From positions 1 to 6,515 of the forward strand of contig JAJZVE010000265.1 in assembly GCA_021845835.1 (NCBI GenBank): 6,515 nucleotides of DNA, read 5' to 3'. How positions within the stretch are numbered: the stretch's first letter is position 1; each line of letters begins with the position of its first letter. Both the position numbers and the translations under genes were made by a program. Below, piece by piece: positions 5,032-6,515 of the stretch. The notes under the pieces are model-generated. The model saw only the letters and a program-made list of their open reading frames with translations, was not told where the DNA came from and searched no databases. The DNA is from Pseudomonadota bacterium (GTDB lineage: Bacteria > Pseudomonadota > Alphaproteobacteria > Acetobacterales > Acetobacteraceae).

Positions 5032-6515
5032 ATGGCCGGCCGTTTCCTGTGGCGCGGCGTCGGCACCGCGCTGGGCCTCGCCGCCGACTGGACGGAGCCG
5101 GCGCTCGGCGCCGGCCCCGCGCCGCTCGCCCCCGGCACCGCCGACGCCGCGACCATCACGACGGCCGGCGCGCTCGACGCCACCGGCACGCTCACGGTGG
5201 CGAGCCTCGCGCTGGACGGCCAGCTCGCGCTGGCCGGCGGGGCGGCGATCGCGGTCGGCGGGGCGGCGGTCGCCGCCGGCACGATTGCCATCGGGGCAGC
5301 CGGCACGCTGATGGCGAACGGCACGCTCGGCCTGTTCGCGCCGATCAGCGGCAGCGGCACGCTTGCGATCGCGGCTGGCGCGACCCTGTTCGCCGCCGAC
5401 GCCGTCGCCGCCGGGCTGACCGCCGCCTTTGCCGGAGCGGGCGGCACGCTCGGCCTGTTCACGACCGGGGCGCAGTTCGCCGCGTCCATCGCCGGCTTCG
5501 CCGCCGGCGATGCCATCGACATCGCCGACGCTGCCATCGCCAGCGCCGCCTGGAGCGCCGGCACGCTGCGTCTCGCGGCGGCCGACGGCGGCGCGCTGAC
5601 GCTCGCGCTGCCGGGCAGCTTTGCCGGCGCGACCTTCCTCGCGCTGCCGGACGGCGCCGGCGGCAGCGCGGTCGTGCTGGCCACCCCGGTGGCACTGCCC
5701 GGCACCGTGGCAACGCTCACGCTCGCCGATGCGCCGATGCTGGAGACGGGATCGGCGCACGCGACCGGCGCGCTGGCACACGGCACGGTGGCGCTGGCCG
5801 GCAGTCTGCAGGCGGGCAGCCTGGATACATCCGGCGTACTGGACGTGCTGGCGGGGGCGGCGCTGTCGGCCGGCACGCTGACGCTCGCCGGCGTGCTGGC
5901 GGCGCAGGGCGCCGTGGCCATAGGCCCCGCCGGCGCCGCCGCCGGCACGGTCGCCATTGCCGCCGGCGCGGCGCTCTGCGGCAGCGGCACGATCAGCGGC
6001 GCCATCGCCTGCGCCGGCACGATCGAGGCGTGCGGCGGCGCGCTCGCGCTGTTCGGCCCGGTCGGCGGCAACGGCACGCTGGCGATCGGCGCCGGCGCCA
6101 CGCTGTTTGCCGCCGGCGCGGTCGGCCCCGCGATCACCGTGGCGTTCGGCGCCGGCGCCACGCTCGACCTCGCCGCCCCGTCGTCCTTCGCCGGCAGCTT
6201 CGCCGGCCTTGCCGCCGGCGACGCGATCGACGCGGGGTTCACCACCGCGAACCCGCTGCCGATCGCCGCCGCGCTGGGCGGGACGCGCATCCGCACCGCC
6301 TCCGACGGCGCCGGCGGCACGCTGGTGACGGTCGCCTGCTATGCCGCCGGCACCCGCCTTGCCACCCCCGCCGGCCCGGTGCCGATCGAGCGGCTCCGCG
6401 CCGGCGACCGCGTGCTGGCGCTGGCGGGGCAGGCGTGGCAAGCGGGCGCGGTGCGCTGGGTCGGCCGCGGGCGGATCGACCTCGCCCGCCATTCCTGCCC
6501 TGCCGCCGCCGCGCC
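5032..6515 (+). CDS. Gly/Ala-rich repeat protein with C-terminal Hint domain, 3' end cut off
   Basis: This frame reads 494 codons from the ATG at 5032 to the window edge. AGGA lies about nine bases upstream of the start. Residues 1-45 carry the Trp-Arg-Gly and Ala-Asp-Trp motif seen at the start of secreted beta-repeat proteins. Residues 45-435 are short beta-strand repeats rich in Gly, Ala, Thr and Leu, of the GTLAIAAGATL kind, with FxxSIAGFAAGDAID turns, as in parallel beta-helix surface proteins. The sequence CYAAGTRLATPAGPVPIERL (from Cys436) then starts a Hint domain of the Hint_2 type: the catalytic Cys436, the GTR turn, VPIERLRAGDRVLAL and VRWVGRGRIDLARH follow family order. Hint domains cut or rearrange the protein at that Cys. 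There is no N-terminal signal peptide, so export may be by a C-terminal type I signal beyond the window. The repeat region contains a long internal duplication. Very high GC makes the opposite strand open as well. Confidence 0.9.
   Translation, partial: MAGRFLWRGVGTALGLAADWTEPALGAGPAPLAPGTADAATITTAGALDATGTLTVASLALDGQLALAGGAAIAVGGAAVAAGTIAIGAAGTLMANGTLGLFAPISGSGTLAIAAGATLFAADAVAAGLTAAFAGAGGTLGLFTTGAQFAASIAGFAAGDAIDIADAAIASAAWSAGTLRLAAADGGALTLALPGSFAGATFLALPDGAGGSAVVLATPVALPGTVATLTLADAPMLETGSAHATGALAHGTVALAGSLQAGSLDTSGVLDVLAGAALSAGTLTLAGVLAAQGAVAIGPAGAAAGTVAIAAGAALCGSGTISGAIACAGTIEACGGALALFGPVGGNGTLAIGAGATLFAAGAVGPAITVAFGAGATLDLAAPSSFAGSFAGLAAGDAIDAGFTTANPLPIAAALGGTRIRTASDGAGGTLVTVACYAAGTRLATPAGPVPIERLRAGDRVLALAGQAWQAGAVRWVGRGRIDLARHSCPAAAA
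5323..5520 (+). repeat. Beta-repeat module, copy 1 (residues 98-163 of the Hint protein)
   Basis: This encodes the first copy of a module that runs from TLGLF through GSGTLAIAAGATLFAA to FAAGDAID. By hand alignment it shares 38 of 66 positions with the copy at 6040-6231, allowing two single-residue gaps. The closing F-x-x-S-I-A-G-F-A-A-G-D-x-I-D motif is typical of large exported beta-repeat proteins of proteobacteria. Confidence 0.7.
6040..6231 (+). repeat. Beta-repeat module, copy 2 (residues 337-400 of the Hint protein)
   Basis: This second copy is offset by 239 residues from the first and runs from ALALF through GNGTLAIGAGATLFAA to LAAGDAID. It ends 35 residues before the Hint cysteine, so the duplication covers most of the region in front of the autoprocessing domain. 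Weaker similarity extends upstream of both copies (about residues 49-97 and 271-336). Confidence 0.7.

Noticed and set aside
4980..6492. Two long open frames on the minus strand opposite the Hint gene (about 446 and 499 codons)
   Set aside because: They are Ala/Pro- or Arg/Gly-only low-complexity products that arise because the high-GC Gly/Ala codons of the plus-strand gene leave no stops on the other strand. They show no domain signature.
5032..6515. Many GCCGGC palindromes in the Hint gene, considered as a dispersed repeat element
   Set aside because: They are the codon pair GCC-GGC for Ala-Gly, which the protein uses very often, so no separate DNA element is needed to explain them.

Overview
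The window is GC-rich throughout; hand counts on single 60-base lines run from 57% to 85%. Together with a DUF1194-type secreted protein, a Hint-domain protein carrying Gly/Ala-rich beta repeats, and GTTC-N7-GTTC boxes of the alphaproteobacterial LexA type, this points to an alphaproteobacterium, most likely Rhodospirillales/Acetobacteraceae. The genus cannot be named from the sequence alone.

Layout, left to right. (1) Bases 1-785, minus strand: two small genes in series, an uncharacterised 143-residue protein (354-785) followed by the start of a second small protein that runs off the window (1-234). Between them is a strong intrinsic terminator whose T-tract ends two bases before the Shine-Dalgarno of the second gene. 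(2) Bases 786-938: a divergent control region with two overlapping GTTC-N7-GTTC direct repeats and two short inverted repeats. (3) Bases 939-1583, plus strand: a helix-turn-helix/S24-peptidase repressor of the LexA/CI type with the Ser-Lys dyad intact. (4) Bases 1597-4110, minus strand: a two-gene unit made of a 603-residue HExxH metallopeptidase with a long helical N-terminal half (2299-4110) and, 24 bases downstream, a 225-residue CpXC zinc-ribbon protein (1597-2274). (5) Bases 4111-4238: a second divergent control region with a 7-1-7 palindrome. (6) Bases 4239-4955, plus strand: an exported DUF1194/VWA-like protein with a MIDAS-like motif. (7) Bases 5032 to the end, plus strand: the first 494 codons of a large repeat protein whose Hint autoprocessing domain has just begun when the window stops.

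The left third looks like a phage-like or SOS-linked regulatory module: a self-cleaving repressor diverges from a small gene with LexA-like boxes in front of it, and expression of the next gene probably depends on passing a terminator. The metallopeptidase/CpXC pair is the best candidate for an undescribed system. It is clearly lower in GC than its surroundings, it has a toxin-like catalytic layout (HEIGH plus a late EWFAE motif), and it is co-transcribed with a small partner that could be its immunity, cofactor or regulatory protein. That role is inference. No stretch over 300 bases lacks a gene, and no tRNA, rRNA, CRISPR array or insertion sequence was seen.
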